A DNA stretch of 64,000 bases from Nakamurella aerolata (GTDB taxonomy: Bacteria; Actinomycetota; Actinomycetes; Mycobacteriales; Nakamurellaceae), in the NCBI RefSeq assembly GCF_013002705.1, contig NZ_JABEND010000007.1, positions 146,575 to 210,574 of the forward strand, written 5' to 3'. Shown piece by piece: positions 7,954 to 20,754 of this stretch. Under the pieces are notes generated by a model, which saw only the letters and a program-made list of their open reading frames with translations, ran no database searches and had not been told where the DNA came from. Position numbers and translations under genes: made by a program. Each line of letters begins with the position of its first letter. Positions within the stretch are counted from its first letter, which is position 1.

Positions 7954-9579
7954 TCACCGATCCGCCAGCACCGCATCGATCGCGGCCGCGCCGCCCAGCC
8001 CGGAGACTCCACCGCCACGGCGGGATCCGGCTCCGGCCAGCACGATCCGCCGGCTGCCGCGCACCTGCACCCCGTAGCGCCGCGCGGCCGGGGAGGCGCT
8101 CGCCCCGTCGGCAGAATCCGGAACGGACGCCTCGGCTGCCCCGGGTGCTTCGTCGGCATCGGAGGCGAACGGCCACTGCAGCGGCCCGTGAAAGATGTGT
8201 CCGCCGGGCATGCCGATCGATTCCTGCAGGTCGAGTGGCGTTGCCACCTCGACGCAGAACTCGCCGTCTGCGTCGGTGGCGAGGCAGTCCTGCAGCGGCT
8301 CGGCCAGATACTGCTGCAGCGCCGCGAGCGCGGAGTCTCTCGCCTGCCGTTTCCCGCCCTGCGGGTCGCTCGCGAACAGCTCGGCCGGAGTGTGCAGGCC
8401 GAAAAGGGTGAGGGTGGCACCGGTCTCGCCGCCCATGATGCTGGGATCGGTGAGCGAATGGCAGTACACCTCGGCCGGCAGCGGGTGCGGAATGCGTCCG
8501 GCGCTCGAGGTCTGCCACGCCGCCTCCAGCGCACTGAAGTCTTCGGCCAGATGGGTGGTGCCGGCGAACGCCACCTCGGGGTCGACGCCGCTGGCCAGCC
8601 TCGGCAGCCGGGTGAGCAGCATGTTGACCTTGAGTTGTGCGCCGCTCGGCGGTTCGGCCGGCCTGCCCAACCAGCCGTCGACGATGCTGGGGGCCACCGC
8701 GGCCGCCAGCCGATCGGCCCTCAGCTCCAGCTGGGCGCCGTCGGCGTCGTGCCCGACAAGTGTTACCTCCGAACGGGTTTCGTCCACCCCCGTCACCGTG
8801 ACGCCGGTGCGCACCGTCACCCCGGCTTGCCGTGCCCTGGCGATCAGCGCGTCGGTGACGGAGCCCATGCCGCCGATGGGCACCAGCCATTCGCCGGTGC
8901 CGCGGCCGATCAGGTGATACAGGAAGCAGGTGTTCGCCACCAAGGTCTCGTCCCACAGTGAGGCGTGAGTGCCGATCAGCGCGTCGGTGGCGACAACGCC
9001 GCGGACGGTGTCGTCGGCGAACCGCCGGGTGATGGCCGCGCCGATGGGTTCTTCGAAAACGTCCTGCCAGATCTGTGTGCCGGCGGCATCGACAACGGCG
9101 CGGCGCAGCTCGTCGCGGCGGCGCAGCGGGCCGAGCAATGCGGGCGCGAGCACGGCGGCCAGCTCCCCCAGTTCTCCGTAGAACTGTTGCCAGGCAGCGT
9201 ATTCGGCGCTCGACCCGGTCAACTCGGCGAACGAGTCGGCGGTCGCCGCGCCCGGCCGGCGCTGCACCAGCAGCCCGAGGTCGCGACCGCGGCGACGCAC
9301 CGGCGTGTACGACGACACCGGCCGGGACGCCAGCGCAAGAGTGATGCCGAGCCGGTCGGCCAACTCGTCCGGAAACAGCGACACCAGGTACGAGTAGCGC
9401 GACAGCCGCACGTTGTGCCCGGAAAACACCGCGACGCCCTGGGTGGCCCCGCCCAGCCGGCCGGAGCGCTCCAGCAACGTCACCTGGTAGCCGGCGTCGG
9501 CGGCAAGGATGGCGGCGACCAGACCGTTGTGGCCGCCACCGACCACCACCAGCGACCGCTCGTCGGCTGCGGTATTCAT
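7954..9579 (-). CDS. FAD-dependent oxidoreductase, phytoene desaturase / PYROXD2-like
   Basis: A 541-residue flavoprotein. The N-terminal Rossmann motif is VVVGGGHNGLVAAILAADAG ending in LLERSGRLGG. It has the long CrtI-like middle and the C-terminal FAD-closing segment RRIVLAGAGSRRGGGVSGLG. The family (NAD(P)/FAD amine-oxidase/phytoene-desaturase superfamily) covers carotenoid desaturases and the poorly characterised PYROXD2 group. The pattern SGHNVRLSRYSYLVSLFPDELADRLG points to the PYROXD2-like branch. There is no phytoene synthase or other carotenoid gene nearby, so a role in carotenoid synthesis is not supported. An insert rich in Ala, Asp and Ser (about residues 470-500) precedes the last FAD segment. 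Confidence 0.88.
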   Translation of the reverse strand: MNTAADERSLVVVGGGHNGLVAAILAADAGYQVTLLERSGRLGGATQGVAVFSGHNVRLSRYSYLVSLFPDELADRLGITLALASRPVSSYTPVRRRGRDLGLLVQRRPGAATADSFAELTGSSAEYAAWQQFYGELGELAAVLAPALLGPLRRRDELRRAVVDAAGTQIWQDVFEEPIGAAITRRFADDTVRGVVATDALIGTHASLWDETLVANTCFLYHLIGRGTGEWLVPIGGMGSVTDALIARARQAGVTVRTGVTVTGVDETRSEVTLVGHDADGAQLELRADRLAAAVAPSIVDGWLGRPAEPPSGAQLKVNMLLTRLPRLASGVDPEVAFAGTTHLAEDFSALEAAWQTSSAGRIPHPLPAEVYCHSLTDPSIMGGETGATLTLFGLHTPAELFASDPQGGKRQARDSALAALQQYLAEPLQDCLATDADGEFCVEVATPLDLQESIGMPGGHIFHGPLQWPFASDADEAPGAAEASVPDSADGASASPAARRYGVQVRGSRRIVLAGAGSRRGGGVSGLGGAAAIDAVLADR

Positions 9580-10086
9580 CGCTCCTCGTTTCGTTGCGTC
9601 CGGTTGATCGCGTCAGGCGCATTGCACCCTGTTTATTGGTTCATTGCGCTTGTGCGGCTACTGCTCGTGTTGCGCCTATCGCGCCTACTGCTGTTTTTGC
9701 GCCCATCGCTCTGACTGCGCCTACTGTGCCTACTGTGCTGGCGTCGTCGCGCCCCGATGGGTCTGGCCCCGTTGCGCCCCGACGTGTTGCGTCGGATTGT
9801 CTCCCGGATGTCACCCATGTTGTCTCACGTGTTGTCTTCCCGGGACGCCCGCGCCGGGCGGGGGCGGGGCGGCCGGAACGAACCGGACGGGACGCACCGG
9901 CTCCGTCACCGAGCGCACTCGGACGAGCGGATCGGAACCCGGGGCGACCACCCACCGTGCCCGCGCCACCGAGCGCTGCCGGTACCGCAGCAACCCCAAT
10001 CGCCACTCAAGTAGCCCGAAAGGGCTAACCTGGGATTTGGTACCCCGACAGTTCCCAGAAGCAAAGAGAGCAGGCGAAGAGCGACC
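9580..10086. other. Intergenic region upstream of kgd, with tandem repeats
   Basis: 507 bp without a convincing gene. Bases 9655-9745 are imperfect repeats built on GCGCCTACTG and GCCTACTGT. The rest is GC-rich with several open but unlikely frames. The kgd promoter should lie in the last 100 bp, where a small hairpin (10012-10027) is present. Confidence 0.6.
10012..10027 (+). promoter_or_regulatory. Perfect GNRA-loop hairpin in the kgd leader
   Basis: TAGCCCGAAAGGGCTA is a perfect 6-bp stem closed by a GAAA tetraloop, ending 59 bases before the kgd start codon. It may be a structured leader element or a DNA dyad. No T-tract follows, so a terminator is unlikely. Confidence 0.4.
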
Positions 10087-14154
<4,068 letters not shown>

Positions 14155-14539
14155 TTCCGCCCTCCGGGCTTCCACCCGGTCTCCCCGCCCACCCCGGCGG
14201 TCGCACACCGCAGCCCTGCGGTGTGCGACCGCCGGGTTTGTTGTTTCGCCGGACGTTGCGCCCGCGAGGAGATTGGCCCTTCCGTGAAATCCCTTGCCGC
14301 ACAAAGACTCCGCCCGTGTTGTCACCGCCAGATTGCCGGCAGCTTGCCGGATCGACGGCTGTCCGGTCGAGCAGGCAATACATTCAGTGAATGGCCGATA
14401 AGCCAACCGGGTGAAAACCGACTATTTGCCGAGCTATCGGCTTCGGTGCTATTGACATCGATATCCCAACGGGCAAAAGGTCAATCCACTATGCATCCGC
14501 CGACCCGGGGCGGTACAGGTCAGGAAGGGGAATCTGCGC
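14155..14539. other. Intergenic region between kgd and the S53 peptidase gene
   Basis: 385 bp. Besides the kgd terminator it holds an AT-richer promoter zone for the peptidase gene. This includes a TTGACA hexamer at 14452-14457 without a clear -10 at proper spacing, and a small dyad CATTCAGTGAATG at 14381-14393. No gene is seen. Confidence 0.5.
14193..14236 (+). terminator. Rho-independent terminator of kgd
   Basis: A 21-bp perfect stem (CCCGGCGGTCGCACACCGCAG and its complement) starts 38 bp after the kgd stop and is followed by TTTGTTGTTT. The nominal 2-base loop will open in RNA. Confidence 0.9.
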
Positions 14540-17500
14540 ATGCTCGCATCATCCAGTGGAGATCATCGCCGCGGACGGGGCCGGTTACTCACCGCTTCGG
14601 CCGCGGCGATCTCGTTGCTCGCCGGAACTCTGGCGGCGGCACCGGTCTCGGCCGCAACGGCAGACTCCGGCGCCCATCCGGTGGCCAATCCGCCGGCCGC
14701 GACAGCGCCAAGGACGCCCGCTGCGGACCAACCGGTCGGCAAGGCTCCCAAGGTGGCCGATCCGCCGAAGAGCTCCGCGACCGTGCGGCCGCTGTGCTCA
14801 ACCATCGTCGCCAAGGACAAGGCCCGCTGCTTCGCGCTTGCGCTGGAACAGCCGGGCGCGAAGGCAATGGCGCCGGCCCCGACCGGACTGTCACCGGCCG
14901 ATGTGCAGGACGCCTACAATCTTCCGGCAGGCGGTGGCGCCGGCCGCACCGTCGGCATCGTCGTCGCCTACGACGCACCGACCGCTGAGGCCGACCTGGT
15001 CCACTACCGGCAGCAGTTCGGACTGCCGCCGCTGCGCGCCGGCCAGTTCAAGAAGATCGACCAACGTGGTGGCACCGACTACCCGCAACCCGATCCCGGT
15101 TGGGCCGGTGAGGCCGCCCTGGACGTCGATGCGGTGACCGCGGTGGCCCCAGAGGCCAACATCGTGCTGGTGGTCGCCGACGACAACTCCTTCGAGAACC
15201 TCGGTACCGGTGTGAACGCGGCCGTCGCCGCGGGCGCCGAAGTGGTGAACAACAGCTACGGCACCGGCTATGACGCCACCGCCGGATCCGGCGAGGACGA
15301 CACCCTGCTGCCCGTCAACGAGCAGTACTACAACCACCCAGGCGTCGCGATCGTCGCCAGCTCAGGCGACTCCGACTACGGGGTCTCGTTCCCGGCGTCG
15401 TCCAACTACGTCACCTCGATCGGCGGCACCTCGCTGGTGAAGGACCCCGCAACGGCGCGGGGCTGGACAGAATCGGTGTGGAGCAACAGCTATGGCGGCG
15501 CCGGCAGCGGCTGCTCGGTAGTGTTCGACAAGCCGGAGTTCCAGCAGGACACCGGCTGCAGCAAGCGCGCCGTCTCCGACGTGAGCGCGGTCGCCGACCC
15601 GGCGACCGGGCTGAGCGTCTACTACACCTTCGACGGCGGGCAGTGGTCGCAGTACGGCGGCACCAGCCTTTCCGCTCCGCTGATCTCGGGCATCTACGCC
15701 TTGGCCGGCAAGCCGGCACCCAACACCTACCCGAACAGCTACCCGTACACCAAGACCGGCGCCCTGTTCGACGTGACCCAGGGCAACAACGGCACCTGCA
15801 ACCCGAGCTATCTGTGCACCGCCGGCGCCGGTTACGACGGGCCTACCGGACTCGGCACACCGAACGGCTCCGATGCGTTCGGCATCGGCCCGCACGGCAC
15901 CGTGGCCGGCACTGTCACCGACACGGCCGGCAAACCCGTTGCCGGGGCGCTGGTTTCCCTCGGCGACGGTGGTTCGGCACGCACCGCCGCGGACGGCACC
16001 TACACCCTGGAGGCGCCGCCGGGCACCTACACCGCGACGGTCTCGGCGTACGGCTACCGGACGCTGACCAAGAAGAACATCGTCGTCACCGACGGCGGCG
16101 CTGTCACCGCCGACTTCACCCTGACCGCCGCCGCGTTCCGCACCATCAGCGGACGGGTCGCCGACGGCAGTGGCCACGGCTACGCGCTGTACTCCCGGAT
16201 CGACGTCGCGGGCATGCCGGGCGGCCCGGTGTACACCGACCCGTACACCGGCAACTACTCGCTGAACCTGCCGCAGGGCGGCAGCTTCGACGCCACCTTC
16301 ACCGCGATCATCCCCGGCTATCTGCCGCAAACCAAGACGATCAAGGTGGGCGCTGCCGACCGCAGCCTGAACGTCAGCCTGAAGATCGACCCGGCGGCGG
16401 AGAACCCGACCGGATACACCTACACCACCACCGGCAAGACCGAAACCTTCGACGCCGCAACGGCTCCGGCCGGCTGGTCGGTGACCAACAACGCGGACCA
16501 GCCGGGCTGGGTGTTCACCGACGAGGGCAAGCGCGGCAACCTGACCGGCGGTGCCGGCGGCTTCGCCATCGTCGACTCGGACAAGAGCGGTTCGGGCAAG
16601 ACCCAGGACACCTACCTGAACAGCCCGGCGTACGACCTGTCCAAGGCCAGCAACCCGACGCTGGAGTTCGACACCGCGTTCCGGCAGTACCGGAGCTCCA
16701 ACGGCGTCGTGCAGTTGTCCACCGACAACGGCGCCAGCTGGAGCACCGTGTGGGACGCCAGCAGCACCACCACCACCGGACACGTGCGAGTGGCGCTGCC
16801 GGCGCAGGCCAAGGTGGCTGGCGCCAAGGTGCGGTTCCACTACACCGGCTCGTTCGCCTACTACTGGGAGGTGGACAACGTCTTCGTCGGTAACCGCAAG
16901 CTGACTCCGGTGTCCGGTGGCCTGCTGGAAGGTGTCGTCACCGACAACAACACCGGCGCATTCGTCAAGGGCGCCAAGGTGACCCACGCCGACGACCCGT
17001 CGATCACCGCCACCTCCGGCCCGACCGGTGACCCTGCCGTCGGCGACGGCTTCTACTGGCTGTTCACCCCGAAGACGGGCAAGCAGCCGTTCGTCGCCAG
17101 CAAGGCCGGGTACGCCAGCGACACCCGCACCCCGACGGCACCGGCGAACCTGACCACCCGGCAGGACTTCGTGCTCAAGGCCGGCCGGGTCACGGTGACT
17201 CCTGAGAGCATCAACGCCACCGTCAAGATGGGCGCTTCGGCCACCGCGACGTTGAACCTGAAGAACACCGGCACCGAGCCGGTAAAGGTGACGCTGAGCG
17301 AGTCCGGCGGCGGGTTCGTGATGCAGAGCAAAACCGGTGCCCCGCTGCAAAAGGTGAAGGCCAGCACCGTCAAGGGTTCGATGAAGGCGGCCGCGGCCAA
17401 GAACGCGGCCAAGAACGCGGCTGGGGCCAAGCGAGCGGCGACGGCGAAGGCAGCACCGTTCGCCGCCGCCGGGCCCAGCGCTGACGCCTGGGAACCGGTC

Positions 17501-18820
17501 GCCGACTACCCGAGCACCATCCAGGACAGCGCCGCCGCCACCATCGACGGCAAGGTCTACTCGGTGGGCGGATACAACGGCAGCGACGACACCAACAACC
17601 TGTACGTCTACGACCCGCAGGCCGCAAGCTGGACCGAGCTGGCCGCCGCCGGCGACGCGCGGGAGGGCGGCGCTGCCGCCGCGATGGGCGGCAAGCTGGT
17701 GTACACCGGCGGGTGGGGTCCGGGCGGCACGCCGGACGGCAAGACCGAGGTCTACGACCCGGCTTCCGACAGCTGGACGGTGGCGGCCCAGAACCCGAAG
17801 CCGTACGCCGGTGCCGGGCATGCGGTGGTCGGCGGGAAGCTGTACGTCGTCGGCGGCTGCACCGCAAACGCCTGTGGCAAGGCCGATGTGCAGGTCTACG
17901 ACGCCGGCTCCGACAGCTGGTCGTCGGTCGCCGCGTACCCGAAGGACGTCGCCTGGCAGTCTTGCGGCGGGCTCGGGGGCAAGCTGTACTGCGCCGGCGG
18001 CACCACCGACAGCGGGTCCATGTCCAGCGCCTACAGCTACGACCCGGCAGCGGATTCGTGGTCGGAGATCGCTGATCTCCCCACCGATCTGTGGGGCTCG
18101 TTCTACGCCTCGGCCAACGGTCAGCTGCTGGTGTCGGGTGGGGCGGCCAACAACTCCACCGAGATCACCAATATCGGGTACGCCTTCGACCCGGCTTCGG
18201 GCGAATGGTCGCCGCTGCCGAACCTGAACGCCGCGCTGTACCGCGGCGCCGGTGCCGTCGGGTTCTACGCTGTCGGCGGCAACCCCGGCGGGTCGTCCGT
18301 GCCGCCGGTGGCGACCTCGCAGTTGCTGGCCGGCTACGACCAGGGCGGCGACGGCACCGACGTGCCGTGGCTGTCGATCGACCCGACCGAACTGACGCTG
18401 CCGGCCGGCGGCAGCGCCACCGTCACCGTCACCATGAACGCGGCGGACCCGTCCGTCGCCCAACCGGGCAGCTACACGGCAGGTATCGCCTTTGCCACCG
18501 ACAGCCCGTACCCGGTGCCGACGGTGCCGGTGACCATGACGGTCACCCCGCCGAACACCTGGGGCAAGGTGGCGGGCACCGTCACCTCGGCCGCGGACGG
18601 CAAGCCGATTGCCGGCGCAACGGTCGAGCTGGACGGCTGGGCCCAGCAGTACACGCTGATCACCGACAAGGATGGCAAGTACGGCATCTGGTTGGACCGG
18701 CGGAACAACCCGCTCACGGCGATCGCCGCCAAGGACGGGTTCAAGCCGCAGACCGCCACCATCAAGGTGGTGGCCAAGCAGACCGTCACCAAGAACTGGT
18801 CGCTGGTGAAGGCCAGGTGA
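14540..18820 (+). CDS. Secreted S53 (sedolisin-like) peptidase with carboxypeptidase-regulatory and Kelch modules
   Basis: A 1426-residue exported serine-carboxyl peptidase. The signal peptide is about residues 1-39 (LLTASAAAISLLAGTLAAAP, then VSAA). The S53 domain is about 115-450 with catalytic Glu191 and Asp195 (GEAALDVDAV), oxyanion Asp277 (VASSGDSDYG) and nucleophile Ser376 (YGGTSLSAP). Downstream are two carboxypeptidase-regulatory-like domains (about 450-610), a jelly-roll/MAM-like module (about 640-790), a third regulatory-like domain and a beta-sandwich. After a Lys/Ala linker come Kelch repeats (about 985-1260, with repeated VYDPASDSW motifs), a sandwich and a last regulatory-like domain. 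No long pro-kumamolisin activation domain is visible: only about 75 residues lie between signal and catalytic domain. AGGAAGGGG is 9 bases before the ATG. It probably digests extracellular protein. Confidence 0.92.
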   Translation: MLASSSGDHRRGRGRLLTASAAAISLLAGTLAAAPVSAATADSGAHPVANPPAATAPRTPAADQPVGKAPKVADPPKSSATVRPLCSTIVAKDKARCFALALEQPGAKAMAPAPTGLSPADVQDAYNLPAGGGAGRTVGIVVAYDAPTAEADLVHYRQQFGLPPLRAGQFKKIDQRGGTDYPQPDPGWAGEAALDVDAVTAVAPEANIVLVVADDNSFENLGTGVNAAVAAGAEVVNNSYGTGYDATAGSGEDDTLLPVNEQYYNHPGVAIVASSGDSDYGVSFPASSNYVTSIGGTSLVKDPATARGWTESVWSNSYGGAGSGCSVVFDKPEFQQDTGCSKRAVSDVSAVADPATGLSVYYTFDGGQWSQYGGTSLSAPLISGIYALAGKPAPNTYPNSYPYTKTGALFDVTQGNNGTCNPSYLCTAGAGYDGPTGLGTPNGSDAFGIGPHGTVAGTVTDTAGKPVAGALVSLGDGGSARTAADGTYTLEAPPGTYTATVSAYGYRTLTKKNIVVTDGGAVTADFTLTAAAFRTISGRVADGSGHGYALYSRIDVAGMPGGPVYTDPYTGNYSLNLPQGGSFDATFTAIIPGYLPQTKTIKVGAADRSLNVSLKIDPAAENPTGYTYTTTGKTETFDAATAPAGWSVTNNADQPGWVFTDEGKRGNLTGGAGGFAIVDSDKSGSGKTQDTYLNSPAYDLSKASNPTLEFDTAFRQYRSSNGVVQLSTDNGASWSTVWDASSTTTTGHVRVALPAQAKVAGAKVRFHYTGSFAYYWEVDNVFVGNRKLTPVSGGLLEGVVTDNNTGAFVKGAKVTHADDPSITATSGPTGDPAVGDGFYWLFTPKTGKQPFVASKAGYASDTRTPTAPANLTTRQDFVLKAGRVTVTPESINATVKMGASATATLNLKNTGTEPVKVTLSESGGGFVMQSKTGAPLQKVKASTVKGSMKAAAAKNAAKNAAGAKRAATAKAAPFAAAGPSADAWEPVADYPSTIQDSAAATIDGKVYSVGGYNGSDDTNNLYVYDPQAASWTELAAAGDAREGGAAAAMGGKLVYTGGWGPGGTPDGKTEVYDPASDSWTVAAQNPKPYAGAGHAVVGGKLYVVGGCTANACGKADVQVYDAGSDSWSSVAAYPKDVAWQSCGGLGGKLYCAGGTTDSGSMSSAYSYDPAADSWSEIADLPTDLWGSFYASANGQLLVSGGAANNSTEITNIGYAFDPASGEWSPLPNLNAALYRGAGAVGFYAVGGNPGGSSVPPVATSQLLAGYDQGGDGTDVPWLSIDPTELTLPAGGSATVTVTMNAADPSVAQPGSYTAGIAFATDSPYPVPTVPVTMTVTPPNTWGKVAGTVTSAADGKPIAGATVELDGWAQQYTLITDKDGKYGIWLDRRNNPLTAIAAKDGFKPQTATIKVVAKQTVTKNWSLVKAR

Positions 18821-18865
18821 CCGGACGCTCCGCGCGGCCTCGCCGGTAGGCAGCTCCGGCACCGA

Positions 18866-18919
18866 AAACGGCTGGGCCGCCGGGATTCTCGCGAGAGAAT
18901 CCCGGCGGCCCAGCCGTTT
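18866..18919. terminator. Bidirectional terminator, perfect 25-bp stem
   Basis: The arms at 18866-18890 and 18895-18919 are perfectly complementary around a GCGA loop, with AAAA on the left and TTT on the right. It lies between the convergent S53 peptidase and GH43 genes and can end transcription from both sides. Confidence 0.93.
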
Positions 18920-18939
18920 GCTGCGTGGTAGCCGGCCGC

Positions 18940-20754
18940 TCAGCGTGCCGGTCTGGTGGCGACGACGATCTGGGTGCCGACCGGCTCCCCACCGGAATGC
19001 ACGTCGACGTACTCCCCCGACGCCAACCGCCGCTGGTAGTAGGCCCTGACCAGCGCGGTGCCGGTGCGGAGCGGGCTCACCCGCACCTGATCGGCACCGA
19101 CCGGTTCGATGCTGGCCTGCTGCGGCTTGTCGATGCTGAACCGCAGCCGGTTCAACGGGTTCGCGAGCGCCAGCCGCGCCCCCGCGGCGCTGCGCACCGT
19201 CACGGTGACGGTAGCGGTCGCCCCGACCGGCACCGAGACCCGGCCGGCATCGGTGGTGACCCGGTACGGGGCCGCCCCGGACGGCACCGGCCGGTCGCCG
19301 GTGGCGGCGTCGATGGCCAGGATCGGCACGCCGGCCGCATCGTTTCCGTTGCCGGCCAACAACAGTCGATCGGTGTACAGCCGCCGCGAACTGGTGGTGG
19401 TCGGGCGGCCGTGGTGAACGTAGTAGGCCTGCCGCCCGTCGGGTGAGAAGGCCAGCGAGCCGTGCCCGGTCGAGAACTCCGGCAGGGCAGGGTCCTGGCT
19501 CAGGATGGGATTGCCGTCGAACTTGCGCCACGGCCCGAGCGGGCTCGGCGCTGTGGCGTAGCCGACGCCGTAGAACTCGTTAGCGAAGTTGTTCGCAGAG
19601 TAGGTCAGGTAGTAGACCACCCGCCGCCGGCTGCCGCTGCCGATCACCCTGCGGAAGGTGCTGGAGCCCTCGGCCCAGCGCCGATCCTTGTTGGCCCCGC
19701 CGGTTTTGGCGTAGTCGTTCACGTGGGCGTTCTCCCACGCCTGCTTGTCGGCCGCGTAGCTCAGGATCGGAACGTAGCCGTCGCGCCGGGCACCGGCGGG
19801 AGCGCCAGGACGTCGGTTGGCGTCCCGGTACACGTCGGTGATCGTCGGCTTGGTCTGCCCGGCCGGGTCGTCCCACCAGTCCCTGGTGAGCTCAACCGCG
19901 TAGATGTTCGACTCCTCGATGTACTTGCCGAAGTCGCTGTCCCACACCCAGTTCCGGTAGGCGTTGCGGGAGAAGTACAGGTAGATCCGCCCGTCGTCGT
20001 CGAAGAACACATTCGGGTCGATGAACGGGATGTAGGTGCCCAGCGAAGCGGTCTGGCCCTCGGCCAGGGTAGCCGGCGGCTTGCGCTGCGCGGCGTCCAT
20101 GATCAGGTTGACGTCGTGATAGTCGGGGTCGTACGGGAAATAGTCGAGCGGGCTGTCGGTGAGGGTGCGGAACGGCCCGGCCGGCGAGTCGGACACCGCC
20201 ACCCCGACTTTGGACGGCTCCTCGAAATCGGCGTACCCGAAGTCCCGCTGCACGTTGTCCCGTTGCCGCGCCGAGTAGAACAGGAAGTACTTCCCGGTCT
20301 GCTCGTTGAGATAGACCTCCGGCGCCCAGAACCAGTCCCGCCCCCAGCGGTTCGGCTCGTTCAGCGGCAACGCGCCACCGGGCAACCGCTCCCAGGTCAC
20401 CAGATCGGCCGAGCGGTAGATCCCGAAGGCGAACGGGGTGCCGTCAGCGCCCGGCCGAGCCCCGTCCGTCGAGTACGCGTAGTAGTAGCCGGACGGCTTG
20501 TCGTGCAAGACATACGGGTCGGCGGCCGGGAAGGCGGCGTCGTTGTAGTAGGTGGCGTCGCTGGAGTTGGTGGCGCCGGAGTAGTCGATGGGCCCGGCGC
20601 CGGCGGAGCTCTCGGCGACGCTGCCGGCGTTCGCCGTCCCGCCCCGGCCGCCGAGAGCGATCATCGCCGGAGCGGCCAGCAGACCCAGTTCCAGCAGCCG
20701 GCGGCGCGGGAGCCGCGCGCCGCTGCTGCCGGAACCGGGCCGTGGTGACGTCAT
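18940..20754 (-). CDS. Exported glycoside hydrolase family 43 protein
   Basis: A 604-residue exported GH43-like five-bladed beta-propeller glycosidase (beta-xylosidase / alpha-L-arabinofuranosidase class). The leader RLPRRRLLELGLLAAPAMIA resembles a Tat-type signal. The catalytic base region is PAADPYVLHDKPSGYYYAYS, the second Asp is in FIDPNVFFDDDGRIYLYFS, and the general acid Glu is probably in RWAEGSSTFRR before YYLTYSANNFANEFYGVGYA. The C-terminal 120 or so residues look like an Ig-type sandwich. It begins at ATG 20754, overlapping the GH92 stop by ATGA, so the two enzymes are translated together. Substrate is unknown; pairing with GH92 suggests decorated mannan or glycoprotein glycans. 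Confidence 0.9.
   Translation of the reverse strand: MTSPRPGSGSSGARLPRRRLLELGLLAAPAMIALGGRGGTANAGSVAESSAGAGPIDYSGATNSSDATYYNDAAFPAADPYVLHDKPSGYYYAYSTDGARPGADGTPFAFGIYRSADLVTWERLPGGALPLNEPNRWGRDWFWAPEVYLNEQTGKYFLFYSARQRDNVQRDFGYADFEEPSKVGVAVSDSPAGPFRTLTDSPLDYFPYDPDYHDVNLIMDAAQRKPPATLAEGQTASLGTYIPFIDPNVFFDDDGRIYLYFSRNAYRNWVWDSDFGKYIEESNIYAVELTRDWWDDPAGQTKPTITDVYRDANRRPGAPAGARRDGYVPILSYAADKQAWENAHVNDYAKTGGANKDRRWAEGSSTFRRVIGSGSRRRVVYYLTYSANNFANEFYGVGYATAPSPLGPWRKFDGNPILSQDPALPEFSTGHGSLAFSPDGRQAYYVHHGRPTTTSSRRLYTDRLLLAGNGNDAAGVPILAIDAATGDRPVPSGAAPYRVTTDAGRVSVPVGATATVTVTVRSAAGARLALANPLNRLRFSIDKPQQASIEPVGADQVRVSPLRTGTALVRAYYQRRLASGEYVDVHSGGEPVGTQIVVATRPAR

Noticed and set aside
7954..9579. Annotation as phytoene desaturase (crtI)
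   Set aside because: No carotenoid genes nearby and motifs fit the PYROXD2-like branch better.
15362..19531. A 1389-codon open frame on the minus strand opposite the S53 peptidase gene
   Set aside because: Composition is Arg/Gly/Val-rich without domains, while the opposite strand encodes a clear peptidase. Long antisense frames are a by-product of high GC.
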